Part shown: positions 1 to 7,677 of the stretch, one piece after another | How the letters are laid out: each line of letters begins with the position of its first letter | How positions within the stretch are numbered: position 1 is the first letter of the stretch | Assembly: GCA_032111745.1 (NCBI GenBank) | Contig: JAULUH010000525.1 | Coordinates: forward strand, 1-16,377 | Source: JAULUH01 sp032111745 | GTDB lineage: Bacteria; Chloroflexota; Anaerolineae; JAAEKA01 | Direction: 5' to 3' | Length of the DNA: 16,377 nucleotides | Program-made: the position numbers and the translations under genes | Notes under the pieces: generated by a model | The model's input: only the letters and a program-made list of their open reading frames with translations | Told to the model about the DNA's origin: nothing | Databases searched by the model: none

Positions 1-425
1 CCGAGCCGCTGGTGCTGGCATTGGAACCGTGGCGCCGGTGGCCGGAGGTCGAGTGGCTGGTGGCCGGAGAGCCCGAAGGCGCGGCGGCGGGAGCGGAAGA
101 TAGGCTGCGGGCTTTCTGTGCCGCCGCCGATGCCGGGCTGACGGGGGTGGAGGCGGCCCTGGCGGAGACGGGGAGCCTGGTGGTGCGCAGCGGGCCGGGC
201 CGCAGCCGGATGGTGTCGCTGCTGCCGCCGGTACACATTGCCCTGGTGGCGGCGAGCGCCCTGACGACCGACCTGTTCACGTGGACGGCGGCCCGGGGGG
301 AGGGGATGCCGGCGGCGGTGACGTTGATCAGCGGGCCGAGCAAGACCGCGGACATCGAGCAGACGCTGGCGATCGGCGTGCACGGCCCCAAGCGGCTACT
401 GGTAATCCTGGTGGAGGAGTTGTAG
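1..425 (+). CDS. lutC: LutC/YkgG-type LUD-domain protein, 3' end only
   Basis: The frame is open to the left edge, so this is the C-terminal part (about 140 residues) of a gene starting outside the window. The GTG at 12 lies inside the domain and is not taken as the start. Visible signatures of the LUD family are a segment reading LAETGSLVV, then SLLPPVHIALV, and near the C-terminus ISGPSKTADIEQ followed by IGVHGPKRLLVILVEE. This matches the LutC (YkgG) branch. In Bacillus, LutABC oxidises L-lactate: LutA and LutB carry Fe-S clusters, and LutC is needed but has no assigned chemistry. The TAG stop is at 423-425. LutA and LutB cannot be seen; they may lie upstream. The next gene, typA, appears to have its own promoter. 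The family is clear; the substrate is inferred. Confidence 0.85.
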   Translation, partial: EPLVLALEPWRRWPEVEWLVAGEPEGAAAGAEDRLRAFCAAADAGLTGVEAALAETGSLVVRSGPGRSRMVSLLPPVHIALVAASALTTDLFTWTAARGEGMPAAVTLISGPSKTADIEQTLAIGVHGPKRLLVILVEEL

Positions 426-470
426 GGGAGTGCCAGTTGGTATCCGTGGCGTAGGGGCAGGCGAGCAGAT

Positions 471-499
471 TTCGTAGTTCAGGCCGCCTGTGGTATGAT
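471..499 (+). promoter_or_regulatory. Candidate typA promoter (extended -10)
   Basis: TATGAT at 494-499 is preceded by TGG (491-493), giving an extended -10 element. The -35 position at 471-476 reads TTCGTA, which is poor but compatible with an extended -10. Predicted initiation near 506 puts a strong hairpin almost at the mRNA 5' end. Consensus match only. Confidence 0.45.
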
Positions 500-510
500 G
501 GGTGCAGCGC

Positions 511-540
511 AAGGACTTCGGCCAGTGGGCCGAAGTCTTT
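511..540 (+). promoter_or_regulatory. Strong hairpin between lutC and typA (5' leader structure or terminator)
   Basis: AAGGACTTCGGCC (511-523) pairs with GGCCGAAGTCTTT (528-540) over 13 positions, including one G-U pair, around the loop AGTG. It is 86 nt after the lutC stop and 38 nt before the typA ATG. A short TTT belongs to the stem, but no U-tract follows. If transcription starts near 506, this is a 5'-end stem that could stabilise or regulate typA mRNA. Otherwise it would be the lutC terminator. Confidence 0.5.
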
Positions 541-577
541 GCTTGTCCAGACAAACCGGCAGAGAAATGACAGAGTC

Positions 578-2431
578 ATGACAAAAACACGCACAGACCT
601 ACGGAATATTGCGATTATCGCCCATGTGGACCACGGCAAGACGACCCTGGTGGATGGACTGCTGAGGCAGGCCAAGGTGTTCCGAGCCAACCAGCAGGTG
701 GCGGAGCGGGTGATGGACTCCAACGACCTGGAGCGCGAGCGCGGGATCACGATCCTGGCCAAGAACACGGCCATCAGCATCGTCGATCCGGAGAGCGGGC
801 AGCCGGTCAAGATCAACATCGTGGACACTCCCGGCCACGCCGACTTCGGCGGCGAAGTGGAGCGGGTGTTGAACATGGTGGACGGGGTGTTGCTGCTGGT
901 GGATGCGGCGGAGGGGCCGATGCCGCAGACCCGGTTCGTGCTGAAGAAGGCGCTGGAGATGGGGCACCGGGCCATCGTGGTGATCAACAAGGTGGACCGC
1001 AGGGATGCCGACCCGGACCGGGTGCTGAACGAGACCTTCGACCTCTTTTTGGAGTTGGGGGCCACGGACGCGCAGGCGGATTTCCCGGTGATCTATGCGG
1101 TGGCGACGGAGGGCCGGGCGGGGCTGACGGCACAGATGGGGCCTGACCTCGAGCCACTGTTCAAGGCCATCTTGCGCGAGATCCCGGCGCCCCAGGTGGA
1201 CCTGGAGGCGCCGCTGCAGATGCTGGTGACCACCCTGGGTTACGACAACTACCGCGGGCTGACGGCGGTGGGCCGGGTGTTTGCCGGCCGCATCGCTTCA
1301 GGGCAAGCCGTGGCGCGTATGAGGTTGGACGGAGAGGTGCTGCCGGAGCGGGTGCGCTACCTGTTCGTGCACGAGGGGCTGGAGCGGGTGGAGGTCGAGC
1401 AGGCGGAGGCGGGCGAGATCATCGCCATCGCCGGCCTGGAGGAGATCGCCATCGGGGAGACCGTGGCGGATCCGGAAGCGCCGGTGGCGCTGCCGGTGAT
1501 CAGGGTCGAGGCGCCGACGGTGCGCATGACCTTTGGCGTGAACACCTCGCCCCTGGCCGGACGGGAAGGGCGCTGGGGCACCTCGCGACGGCTGCGGGAG
1601 CGGCTGCAGAACGAGCTGCGCCACAACGTGGCGCTGCGGGTGGAAGACACCGACAGCGCGGACACCTTCCTGGTATCGGGCCGGGGCGAGCTGCACCTGG
1701 CGATTTTGATCGAGACCATGCGCCGGGAGGGCTACGAGTTCCAGGTGTCGCGGCCGGAGGTGATCCTGCGGGACGGGGAGAACGGCGAGAAGCTGGAGCC
1801 CTACGAGGAGGTCCATGTGGAAACCAGCCCGGACACCATGGGCTTGGTGGTGGAGATGCTGGGCCGGCGCCGCGGGCAGTTGGTGGACATGCGCGACGGC
1901 AAGGGCGGGAGCGCGCTGCTGACCTATGTAGTGCCGACGCGTGGGCTGCTGGGGTTCCGGTACCAGTTCCTGACGGCGACCCGGGGCATGGGGGTGATGC
2001 ATGCCATCTTTCACGACTACTTGCCGCTGGCCGGCGCGCTGGGCGCGCGCTCACGGGGCTCGCTGGTGGCGTGGGAGGCCGGCGTGACGACGACCTATGG
2101 CCTGAAGAACGGCGAGGAGCGCGGGGTGTTGTTCCTGGGGCCGGGGGTGGAGGTCTACCCGGGGATGGTGGTAGGCGAGCACCAGCGGCCGGGCGACCTG
2201 GACGTGAACGTATGCAAGGCGCGGCACCTGGACAACATGCGCAGCGCCACCAAGGAGATCCAGGAGCGGCTGTCGCCGCCGCGGCAGCTGAGCCTGGACG
2301 AGTGCATCGAGTACCTGGCGGACGACGAGCTGCTGGAGGTCACGCCGCAGAGCCTGCGCATGCGCAAACGGCTGCTGGACAAGCGGGAGCGGGACAGGGC
2401 AACGAAACAGCTGAAGGCGGTGATGGCCTGA
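578..2431 (+). CDS. typA: Ribosome-associated translational GTPase TypA/BipA
   Basis: A 617-residue protein of normal TypA length. All GTPase motifs are visible: P-loop AHVDHGKTT at about residues 15-23, switch I RERGIT at about 53-58, DTPGHADFGGEVER from 83, and NKVDRRDADP from 137. EF-G-like domains III and V follow, then the TypA-specific C-terminal domain ending LLEVTPQSLRMRKR. TypA binds 70S ribosomes and assists subunit assembly and translation under cold and other stress. The ATG at 578 is chosen because the family N-terminus (LRNIAIIAHVDHGKTT) follows directly. A TTG at 539 would fall inside the hairpin. No good Shine-Dalgarno precedes 578. A four-codon ORF (567-581) overlaps the start codon, and ATGAC-aga-GTCAT (567-579) could fold over it. 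The beta-hairpin before the G3 motif is slightly long (PESGQPVKIN). Confidence 0.97.
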   Translation: MTKTRTDLRNIAIIAHVDHGKTTLVDGLLRQAKVFRANQQVAERVMDSNDLERERGITILAKNTAISIVDPESGQPVKINIVDTPGHADFGGEVERVLNMVDGVLLLVDAAEGPMPQTRFVLKKALEMGHRAIVVINKVDRRDADPDRVLNETFDLFLELGATDAQADFPVIYAVATEGRAGLTAQMGPDLEPLFKAILREIPAPQVDLEAPLQMLVTTLGYDNYRGLTAVGRVFAGRIASGQAVARMRLDGEVLPERVRYLFVHEGLERVEVEQAEAGEIIAIAGLEEIAIGETVADPEAPVALPVIRVEAPTVRMTFGVNTSPLAGREGRWGTSRRLRERLQNELRHNVALRVEDTDSADTFLVSGRGELHLAILIETMRREGYEFQVSRPEVILRDGENGEKLEPYEEVHVETSPDTMGLVVEMLGRRRGQLVDMRDGKGGSALLTYVVPTRGLLGFRYQFLTATRGMGVMHAIFHDYLPLAGALGARSRGSLVAWEAGVTTTYGLKNGEERGVLFLGPGVEVYPGMVVGEHQRPGDLDVNVCKARHLDNMRSATKEIQERLSPPRQLSLDECIEYLADDELLEVTPQSLRMRKRLLDKRERDRATKQLKAVMA

Positions 2432-2441
2432 GCTGAGGCAG

Positions 2442-2492
2442 AACGCGACAGGAGGCGCATGGCTGGTCAAGCCATGCGCCTCCTGTCGCGTT
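2442..2492. terminator. Perfect 23-bp hairpin between convergent typA and mop
   Basis: Arms 2442-2464 and 2470-2492 are perfectly complementary over 23 bp, with the 5-nt loop GGTCA. The hairpin begins 11 nt after the typA stop and ends 15 nt before the mop stop, so it can serve both strands. No U-tract follows on either strand, so it is not a classical intrinsic terminator. It could also act as a 3' stabilising structure. Confidence 0.75.
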
Positions 2493-2506
2493 TCGGGCTG
2501 CCTGGG

Positions 2507-2716
2507 TCAGTCGGTGGCCAGCATCACGTTGGAGGCTTTGACCACGACGTAGACCTCCTGGCCTGGGGCCAGGGCGAGCTGCTCGGCCGAGCTCTTGGTG
2601 ATCATGGATACGACCTCTTCGCCGCCGGCCAGCTGCACGACGACCTCACTGTTGACGGTGCCGTGCTTGACGGCTTTGACCTTGCCCTTCCAGATATTGC
2701 GGGCGCTGATTTTCAT
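2507..2716 (-). CDS. mop: Molbindin-type molybdate-binding protein (single TOBE/Mop domain)
   Basis: A 69-residue protein, exactly the size of stand-alone Mop molbindins. The sequence MKISARNIWKGKV, the segment VKHGTVNSEVVVQLAGG, the segment SMITKSS and the ending VYVVVKASNVMLATD are the Mop/TOBE pattern. Known molbindins form hexamers that bind several molybdate or tungstate oxyanions in the cytoplasm and act in storage or homeostasis. The ATG at 2716 has a strong Shine-Dalgarno, AAGGAG (2725-2730), 8 nt away. A perfect TATAAT box lies at 2761-2766 on the same strand. No modABC transporter or molybdenum-cofactor gene is visible nearby, so it is a single-gene unit. Confidence 0.93.
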   Translation of the reverse strand: MKISARNIWKGKVKAVKHGTVNSEVVVQLAGGEEVVSMITKSSAEQLALAPGQEVYVVVKASNVMLATD

Positions 2717-2760
2717 GGGAGTTGCTCCTTATGGGGATTTGTGGCATGGTGCCCATCGGC

Positions 2761-2766
2761 ATTATA
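2761..2766 (-). promoter_or_regulatory. -10 box of the mop promoter
   Basis: On the minus strand this reads TATAAT, a perfect -10 hexamer, 44 nt upstream of the mop ATG. The -35 position (C-rich) has no recognisable TTGACA-like hexamer, so only the -10 is claimed. Confidence 0.5.
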
Positions 2767-2846
2767 GCACAGCCACCGGCACCGGAGGGGGGGGCTGGAA
2801 CACTATTGCCTATGATCGTATTCATCCGGAGATGAGGCGGGGCCGG

Positions 2847-2876
2847 TTGCGGCGAGGGCGAGGCCTGGAGTATAAT
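2847..2876 (+). promoter_or_regulatory. Promoter of the glcDE-glcF operon
   Basis: TTGCGG (2847-2852), an 18-bp spacer, then TATAAT (2871-2876). Initiation near 2883 would give a leader of about 68 nt to the chosen ATG at 2951. No obvious operator was recognised. Confidence 0.6.
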
Positions 2877-2950
2877 GGGGCGGTTTCCTGGCTGGGATAG
2901 GGATGGCCTGGTGGCGTCCCCGATGTAGGCACGGCGAAGCGAGGTGTGGC

Positions 2951-5485
2951 ATGGCCTCCGATGGGTTGTTGGCGGCGCTGGCTGGGATCTATCCCCCGGG
3001 GCGGCTGCTGAGCCGGGCGGCGGAGCTGATCCCGTACGAGTCCGATGCGTTGACGGCGTACCGGGCCCGGCCGCGGGCGGTGGTGCTGCCGGAGGCGGCG
3101 GAGGAGGTGATCCGCACGGTGCGGCTGTGCAACGAGCTGGGGGTACCCTTCGTGCCGCGCGGCAGCGGCACCAGCCTGTCCGGGGGCTCGTTGCCGGTGG
3201 AGGGGGGGATCGTGATCGGGCTGAACCGGCTGAACCGCATCCTACGGCTCGACCCCAGGCAGCGCATCGCCGTAGTGGAGCCGGGGGTGATCAACCTGGA
3301 CGTGTCGAAGGCGGCCGCGCCCTACAACCTGTATTATGCACCTGATCCCTCGAGCCAGCTCGTGTGCACCATTGGTGGCAACGTGGCGTTCAACTCGGGC
3401 GGCGCCCACTGCCTGAAGTACGGCATGACCAGCAACCACGTGCTGGGGATCAAGGCGGTGCTGGCGGACGGCGCGGTGGTGACGCTGGGCGGGGAGAGCC
3501 TGGAGGGCACCGGGCCTGACCTGACCGGGCTGTTTGTGGGCAGCGAGGGGCTATTTGGCATTGCGCTGGAGATCACCTTGCGCCTGCTGCCCAAGGTGGC
3601 GCGTTACCGCACCGTGCTGGCAGCCTACCGGAGCTTGGAAGCTGCGGGCAACGCGGTGGGCATGGTAGTGGCCGCGGGGCTGCTGCCGGGGGCCATGGAG
3701 ATCATGGACAACCTGGCGATCCAGGCGGCGGAGGCATCGGTGCAGGCCGGTTACCCCCTCCATGCGGCGGGGCTGCTGATCGTGGAGCTGGAGGGTGAGG
3801 CGGCGCAGGTGGAGGTGGAGTTCGAGCAACTGCTGGAGGTGATCTACGAGTCACGGCCCTACGAGGTACGCACAGCGCAGGACGAAGCGCAGCGGCTGCG
3901 GATCTGGCGGGGCCGCAAGGGGGCGTTTTCGGCGGTAGGCCGGCTGAGCCCCGATTACGTGGTGCAGGATGGGGTGGTGCCGCGGGGCAAGCTGGGCCAG
4001 GCCCTGGCCGAGATCGAGCGCCTTAGCGAGGCCTATGGCTTGCGGGTGGCGAACGTGTTCCACGCCGGCGATGGGAACCTGCATCCTTTAATCCTGTACA
4101 ACGGCCGGCAGCCGGGGGAGCTGGAGCGGGCCGAGGAGATGGCGGGGGACATCCTGCAGATGTGCGTGCGGCTGGAGGGATCGATTACCGGCGAGCACGG
4201 TGTGGGCGTGGAGAAGCGGGCCTATCTGCCGGCCATGTTCAATGCCACGGATATCGCGGCCATGGAGCGCCTGCGGGCGGCCATGGACCCGAGAAAGCTG
4301 GCCAACCCGGGCAAGATGTTCCCGCAGGATGGCGGAACAGCCGGTCCGGCGCTGCAGCCGGACCTGGCAGGCATGGCCCACCAGGAGCGAGGGCAGCGGG
4401 CGGTGCGGCCGCAGACGGTGGAGGAGGTACAGGAGGCGGTGTGCACTTACCGGCAGCTGCTGCCCCGGGGGGGAGGGAGCAAGCCGGGGATGTCGGAGCC
4501 GATGGATGATCACGTCACGGTGCTGGACATGAGGGGGCTGAGCGGTGTGCTGGAGTGTGAGCCGGCCGAGTACACGTTCACGGCCCTGGCGGGCACGCCG
4601 GTGGCGGAAGTGGAGGCACTGCTCTCTCGGAACGGCCAGTACCTGCCGTTCGATCCACCGTTGGGCGCGGCGGGGGCCACGCTGGGGGGCACGCTGGCGG
4701 CGGGGATGAGCGGCCCCGGGCGCTACCGTTACGGCGGCGTGCGCGACTTCATCCTCAACGTGCGGCTGGTGGATGGCCTGGGCCAGCTGGTACGGGGGGG
4801 CGGCAAGGTGGTGAAGAACGCGGCCGGGTTCGACCTGCCCAAGCTGATGGTGGGCAGCGCCGGCCGGCTGGGCGTGGTAGTGGAGCTGACCTTCAAGGTC
4901 TTTCCCAGCCCGCCGGCGACGGCCACGCTGCGCCGGGATTACGGCGACCTCACGCAGGCCCTGGAGGCGATGGCGAGGCTGGGCATGGCCTCGCTGGACG
5001 TCGAGGCGATCGAGCTGGAGCCGGCGCCGCGGGGGGTCACGATGGTCGTGCGCCTGGGTGGGCTGGCGGACCTGTTGGATGCGCGGCTGGAGCGCCTGCG
5101 CAGCCTGCTGGGCGGCGGTGAGGCGCTGCAGAGAGAGGCGGAGGCGGCCTACTGGGAGGGGTTGCGGCAGTTCCACTGGGTGCCGGCGGACTGGTCCCTG
5201 GTGAAGGTGCCGATCACGCCCAGCCTGATCCCCGGGCTGGAGGGCGCGGTGAGCACGGACGACCTGAAGCGGCGCTACAGCGCAGGTGGCAACTTGGCCT
5301 GGATCGCGCTGCCGGGCCGCCTGGCCTGGCTGGACACCGAGCTGATCGAGCTGGGCCTGCACGGGGTGGCGGTGCTCGGCCCGGCCCGCATCCGGGTGCC
5401 GTTCCTCGGCGCGCCGCGGGGCAGGGAGTTTGCGGCGCGGGTCAAGCGAGCCCTCGATCCTTTAGAGCGGTTCCCGGAGCTTTGA
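2951..5485 (+). CDS. glcD: GlcD-GlcE fusion: FAD-dependent glycolate/2-hydroxyacid oxidase
   Basis: An 844-residue protein joining two subunits that are separate in Escherichia coli. Residues 1-458 are GlcD: the FAD-binding PCMH domain has VPRGSGTSLSGGS (68-80) and IGGNVAFNSGGAHCLKYGMT (141-160). The FAD-oxidase C domain has FHAGDGNLHP (370-379) and the conserved GEHGVG (414-419). It ends NPGKMFP like native GlcD. After a linker of about 25 residues, residues 485-844 are GlcE: a second PCMH fold with PRGGGSK (505-511) and GGKVVKNAAGFDLPKLMVGS (617-636). GlcDEF oxidises glycolate to glyoxylate and passes electrons to the membrane respiratory chain. The ATG at 2951 is preferred over 2903, because GAGG at 2941-2944 is well spaced and residues 2-40 match GlcD N-termini. 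glcF follows with 17 nt between. The exact substrate (glycolate or D-lactate) is uncertain. Confidence 0.93.
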   Translation: MASDGLLAALAGIYPPGRLLSRAAELIPYESDALTAYRARPRAVVLPEAAEEVIRTVRLCNELGVPFVPRGSGTSLSGGSLPVEGGIVIGLNRLNRILRLDPRQRIAVVEPGVINLDVSKAAAPYNLYYAPDPSSQLVCTIGGNVAFNSGGAHCLKYGMTSNHVLGIKAVLADGAVVTLGGESLEGTGPDLTGLFVGSEGLFGIALEITLRLLPKVARYRTVLAAYRSLEAAGNAVGMVVAAGLLPGAMEIMDNLAIQAAEASVQAGYPLHAAGLLIVELEGEAAQVEVEFEQLLEVIYESRPYEVRTAQDEAQRLRIWRGRKGAFSAVGRLSPDYVVQDGVVPRGKLGQALAEIERLSEAYGLRVANVFHAGDGNLHPLILYNGRQPGELERAEEMAGDILQMCVRLEGSITGEHGVGVEKRAYLPAMFNATDIAAMERLRAAMDPRKLANPGKMFPQDGGTAGPALQPDLAGMAHQERGQRAVRPQTVEEVQEAVCTYRQLLPRGGGSKPGMSEPMDDHVTVLDMRGLSGVLECEPAEYTFTALAGTPVAEVEALLSRNGQYLPFDPPLGAAGATLGGTLAAGMSGPGRYRYGGVRDFILNVRLVDGLGQLVRGGGKVVKNAAGFDLPKLMVGSAGRLGVVVELTFKVFPSPPATATLRRDYGDLTQALEAMARLGMASLDVEAIELEPAPRGVTMVVRLGGLADLLDARLERLRSLLGGGEALQREAEAAYWEGLRQFHWVPADWSLVKVPITPSLIPGLEGAVSTDDLKRRYSAGGNLAWIALPGRLAWLDTELIELGLHGVAVLGPARIRVPFLGAPRGREFAARVKRALDPLERFPEL

Positions 5486-5502
5486 GGCGGCAGGAGACGG
5501 TT

Positions 5503-6765
5503 ATGCAGCACCAGATTCCAGTGGACTCCCTTCCTCCCCAGGGCGCGGCGATGGCTGCGGCGGTGTCGGCCTGCGTACACTGTGGCTTCTGCCTGCCGGC
5601 CTGCCCGACGTACCGGGTGTTGGGCCAGGAGATGGACTCCCCGCGCGGGCGCATCTTGCTGATGAAGGAGGTATTGGAGGGCGCGCTGCCCATGGGCGAG
5701 GCGCTGGAGTATGTGGACCGCTGCCTGGGTTGCGTGGCGTGCGTGCCGGCATGCCCGTCGGGGGTGGCCTATGGCGAGCTGTTGATGGGCTTCCGGGCGA
5801 TGGCCAGGGAGCAGCGCCCGGAGACGCTGGGCGACCGGGTGGGGCGGAAGCTGGTGCGGGAGACCCTACCGTATCCTGGCCGTTTCCGGGCCGCAGCGGG
5901 GGCCGGGCGGCTTGGCAGGTGGCTACGGCCCTACCTGCCGCCGCGGCTGGGGGCCATGGTGGACCTGGTGCCGGCGAGCCTGCCCGAGGCGCAGCCCTTG
6001 CCGCCGCTGGTGCCGGCGGAGGGCGAGCGGCGGGCGCGGGTGGCGCTGCTGGCGGGCTGCGTGCAGCAGGTGCTGGCGCCGGAGATCAACTGGGCCACGG
6101 TGCGCGTGCTGGCGCGCAACGGCGTGGAGGTGGTGATCCCGCCCGAGCAGGGGTGCTGCGGGGCGCTGTCGATGCATGCCGGGGACCTGGGGCAGGCGTT
6201 GGGACTGGCAAGAGGGGCTCTGGAGGCGTTCCCGGAGGACGTAGACGCCATCATCACCAACGCGGCCGGCTGCGGATCCGGGATGCACGAGTATCCCCTG
6301 CTTTTTGTGGGCCAGCCGGAGAGGGAACGCGCGGAGGCGGTGGCGGGGCAGGTGCGGGACGTCAGCAGCTTCCTGGTGGAGCTGGGCTGGGAGCCACCGC
6401 CGGAGCTGGACCGGCCGCTGCTGGTGGCCTACCACGATCCGTGCCACCTGGCGCACGCCCAGGGCGTGCGGGAGGCACCGCGGCGACTGCTGGAGAGCAT
6501 CCCCGGGGTGAGCGTCGTGGAGGTGCCGGAGGGGGAGATGTGTTGCGGGTCAGCCGGCACCTACAACCTGGAGCAGCCGGAGCTGGCCGGGGAGCTGGGC
6601 CGGCGCAAGGCCCAAAACATCGCCAGCACCGACGCCAATGTCCTGGCGACGGGCAACATCGGCTGCCTGGTCCAGATCCAGGCCCATCTCAAGGCGCTGG
6701 GCCGGGCGATGCCGCTCTATCACACCGTGGAGGTGCTGGACCGGGCCTACGCGCGGGTGTTGTAG
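5503..6765 (+). CDS. glcF: Glycolate oxidase iron-sulfur subunit GlcF
   Basis: A 420-residue protein with two ferredoxin-type [4Fe-4S] motifs: Cys24, 27, 30 and 34 (CVHCGFCLPACP) and Cys74, 77, 80 and 84 (CLGCVACVPACP). Two CCG domains follow, marked by LLAGCVQQV with GCCGALSMHAGD, and by YHDPCHLAHAQGVREAPRRL with EMCCGSAGTYN. This is the GlcF/GlpC/LutA-like arrangement that carries electrons from the flavoprotein towards quinone. The ATG at 5503 has AGGAG (5492-5496) 6 nt upstream. A TTG at 5482 would overlap the glcDE stop and has no ribosome site. The 17-nt gap after glcDE implies co-transcription and 1:1 assembly. A hairpin closes the unit 29 nt after the stop. Confidence 0.95.
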   Translation: MQHQIPVDSLPPQGAAMAAAVSACVHCGFCLPACPTYRVLGQEMDSPRGRILLMKEVLEGALPMGEALEYVDRCLGCVACVPACPSGVAYGELLMGFRAMAREQRPETLGDRVGRKLVRETLPYPGRFRAAAGAGRLGRWLRPYLPPRLGAMVDLVPASLPEAQPLPPLVPAEGERRARVALLAGCVQQVLAPEINWATVRVLARNGVEVVIPPEQGCCGALSMHAGDLGQALGLARGALEAFPEDVDAIITNAAGCGSGMHEYPLLFVGQPERERAEAVAGQVRDVSSFLVELGWEPPPELDRPLLVAYHDPCHLAHAQGVREAPRRLLESIPGVSVVEVPEGEMCCGSAGTYNLEQPELAGELGRRKAQNIASTDANVLATGNIGCLVQIQAHLKALGRAMPLYHTVEVLDRAYARVL

Positions 6766-6794
6766 GGGAAATCAACGAGTTTTAGGGAGGCGCG

Positions 6795-6820
6795 CAGAGA
6801 CGGCCCGGGGGCCGTCTCTG
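6795..6820 (+). terminator. Hairpin closing the glcDE-glcF operon
   Basis: CAGAGACGGCCC (6795-6806) and GGGCCGTCTCTG (6809-6820) pair perfectly over 12 bp around a 2-nt loop, or 11 bp with the loop CGGG. There is no U-tract; GGAAAGG follows. It sits between convergent glcF and the peptidase gene (stop at 6844) and may serve both. Confidence 0.7.
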
Positions 6821-6843
6821 GGAAAGGCGTAACAAGGGAGAGC

Positions 6844-7554
6844 TCAGGCGCTGCGGCGGCCGATGCTGATATAGTAGAGCAGCTGCAGCACGGCGGTGAC
6901 AGCGGCGGCCACGTAGGTGGAGGCGGCGGCGTTCAGCACGCGGCGGGAGCCCTGTTTGTCCTCGGGGGTGACCATGAGCCCGGCGTCGCTCAAGAGCTGC
7001 AAGCCGCGCTTGCTGGCGTCGAACTCCACGGGGAGGGTGATGAGGGCAAAGAGCACGCTGATGCCGAAGAAGAGGATGCCGAGGTTGAAGAGACCGCCAA
7101 TGTTGAGCAGGAGGCCGATGAGAATGAGGCCGTAGGAGATCATGGGGCTGACCCGGACGGCCGGCACCAGGAAGTTGCGCATGGCGATCCAGGGCGACTT
7201 CTCGGCATGCTGCTGGGCATGGCCCAGCTCGTGGGCGACGATAGCCATGGAGGCCACGGACGGTTGGGTAGCCACGCCCTGGGACAGCCGGACCGTGTGG
7301 GCGCGGGGGTCATAGTGGTCGGAGAGGTTGCCGCCGATGCCCTGGAACTGGACGCCGGTGCTGAAGGCGGTCTCGTAGGTGACACCGAGGTCGGTGTCCC
7401 GCAGCAACTCCTGGCCGACCTGCAGGCCGGTCATGTTGCTGCCGTTGCGGACCTGGCTCCACTTGCGGTAGGCCGAGCTGACGAAGGCCTGGGCGGCGAA
7501 CGAGATCACCATGGTGATCAAGAAGATCAAGAGATATCCTGGGCTTAGAAACAT
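6844..7554 (-). CDS. YugP-type membrane zinc metallopeptidase (Zn_peptidase_2 family)
   Basis: A 236-residue integral membrane protein. A hydrophobic segment at residues 6-24 is followed by a soluble part with the family signature LSDHYDPRAHTVRLS (about 77-91). The zinc-binding HELGH is at 108-112. After a long hydrophobic region (about 130-175) comes LPVEFDASKRGLQLL, whose glutamate is the likely third metal ligand. A last membrane segment (YVAAAVTAVLQLLYYIS) precedes the end. Family members are predicted neutral zinc proteases; substrates are not established. The ATG at 7554 is chosen because AGGAGG (7562-7567) lies 7 nt upstream and the family N-terminus starts there. A GTG at 7662 would add 36 untypical residues. 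Probably a single-gene unit with a leader of about 115 nt. Confidence 0.93.
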   Translation of the reverse strand: MFLSPGYLLIFLITMVISFAAQAFVSSAYRKWSQVRNGSNMTGLQVGQELLRDTDLGVTYETAFSTGVQFQGIGGNLSDHYDPRAHTVRLSQGVATQPSVASMAIVAHELGHAQQHAEKSPWIAMRNFLVPAVRVSPMISYGLILIGLLLNIGGLFNLGILFFGISVLFALITLPVEFDASKRGLQLLSDAGLMVTPEDKQGSRRVLNAAASTYVAAAVTAVLQLLYYISIGRRSA

Positions 7555-7677
7555 ATAGACTCCTCCTGGTTTCGACAAACGCACGGCCACTAAGGGCCGG
7601 AACCTATTACCCGAACGCCATGGCGGGGGAAGCCGCCCGTGCTGGCACCTTGCCAGCGGCACTATACTCTATACGCA

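Noticed and set aside
539..577. The TTG at 539 as the typA start
   Set aside because: It falls at the end of the leader hairpin, lacks a ribosome site, and would add 13 residues not typical of TypA.
2903..2950. The ATG at 2903 as the glcDE start
   Set aside because: It would add 16 Arg/Cys/His-rich residues unlike GlcD N-termini. The ATG at 2951 has a better-placed GAGG.
4088..5362. A 424-codon minus-strand frame inside glcDE
   Set aside because: The composition is His/Gln/Arg/Pro-rich, as for a GC-rich antisense shadow. The sense frame is fully explained by GlcDE.
5730..6785. A 351-codon plus-strand frame overlapping glcF
   Set aside because: The translation is Gly/Ala/Arg-rich without motifs, while the glcF frame has all its Fe-S cysteines and CCG domains.
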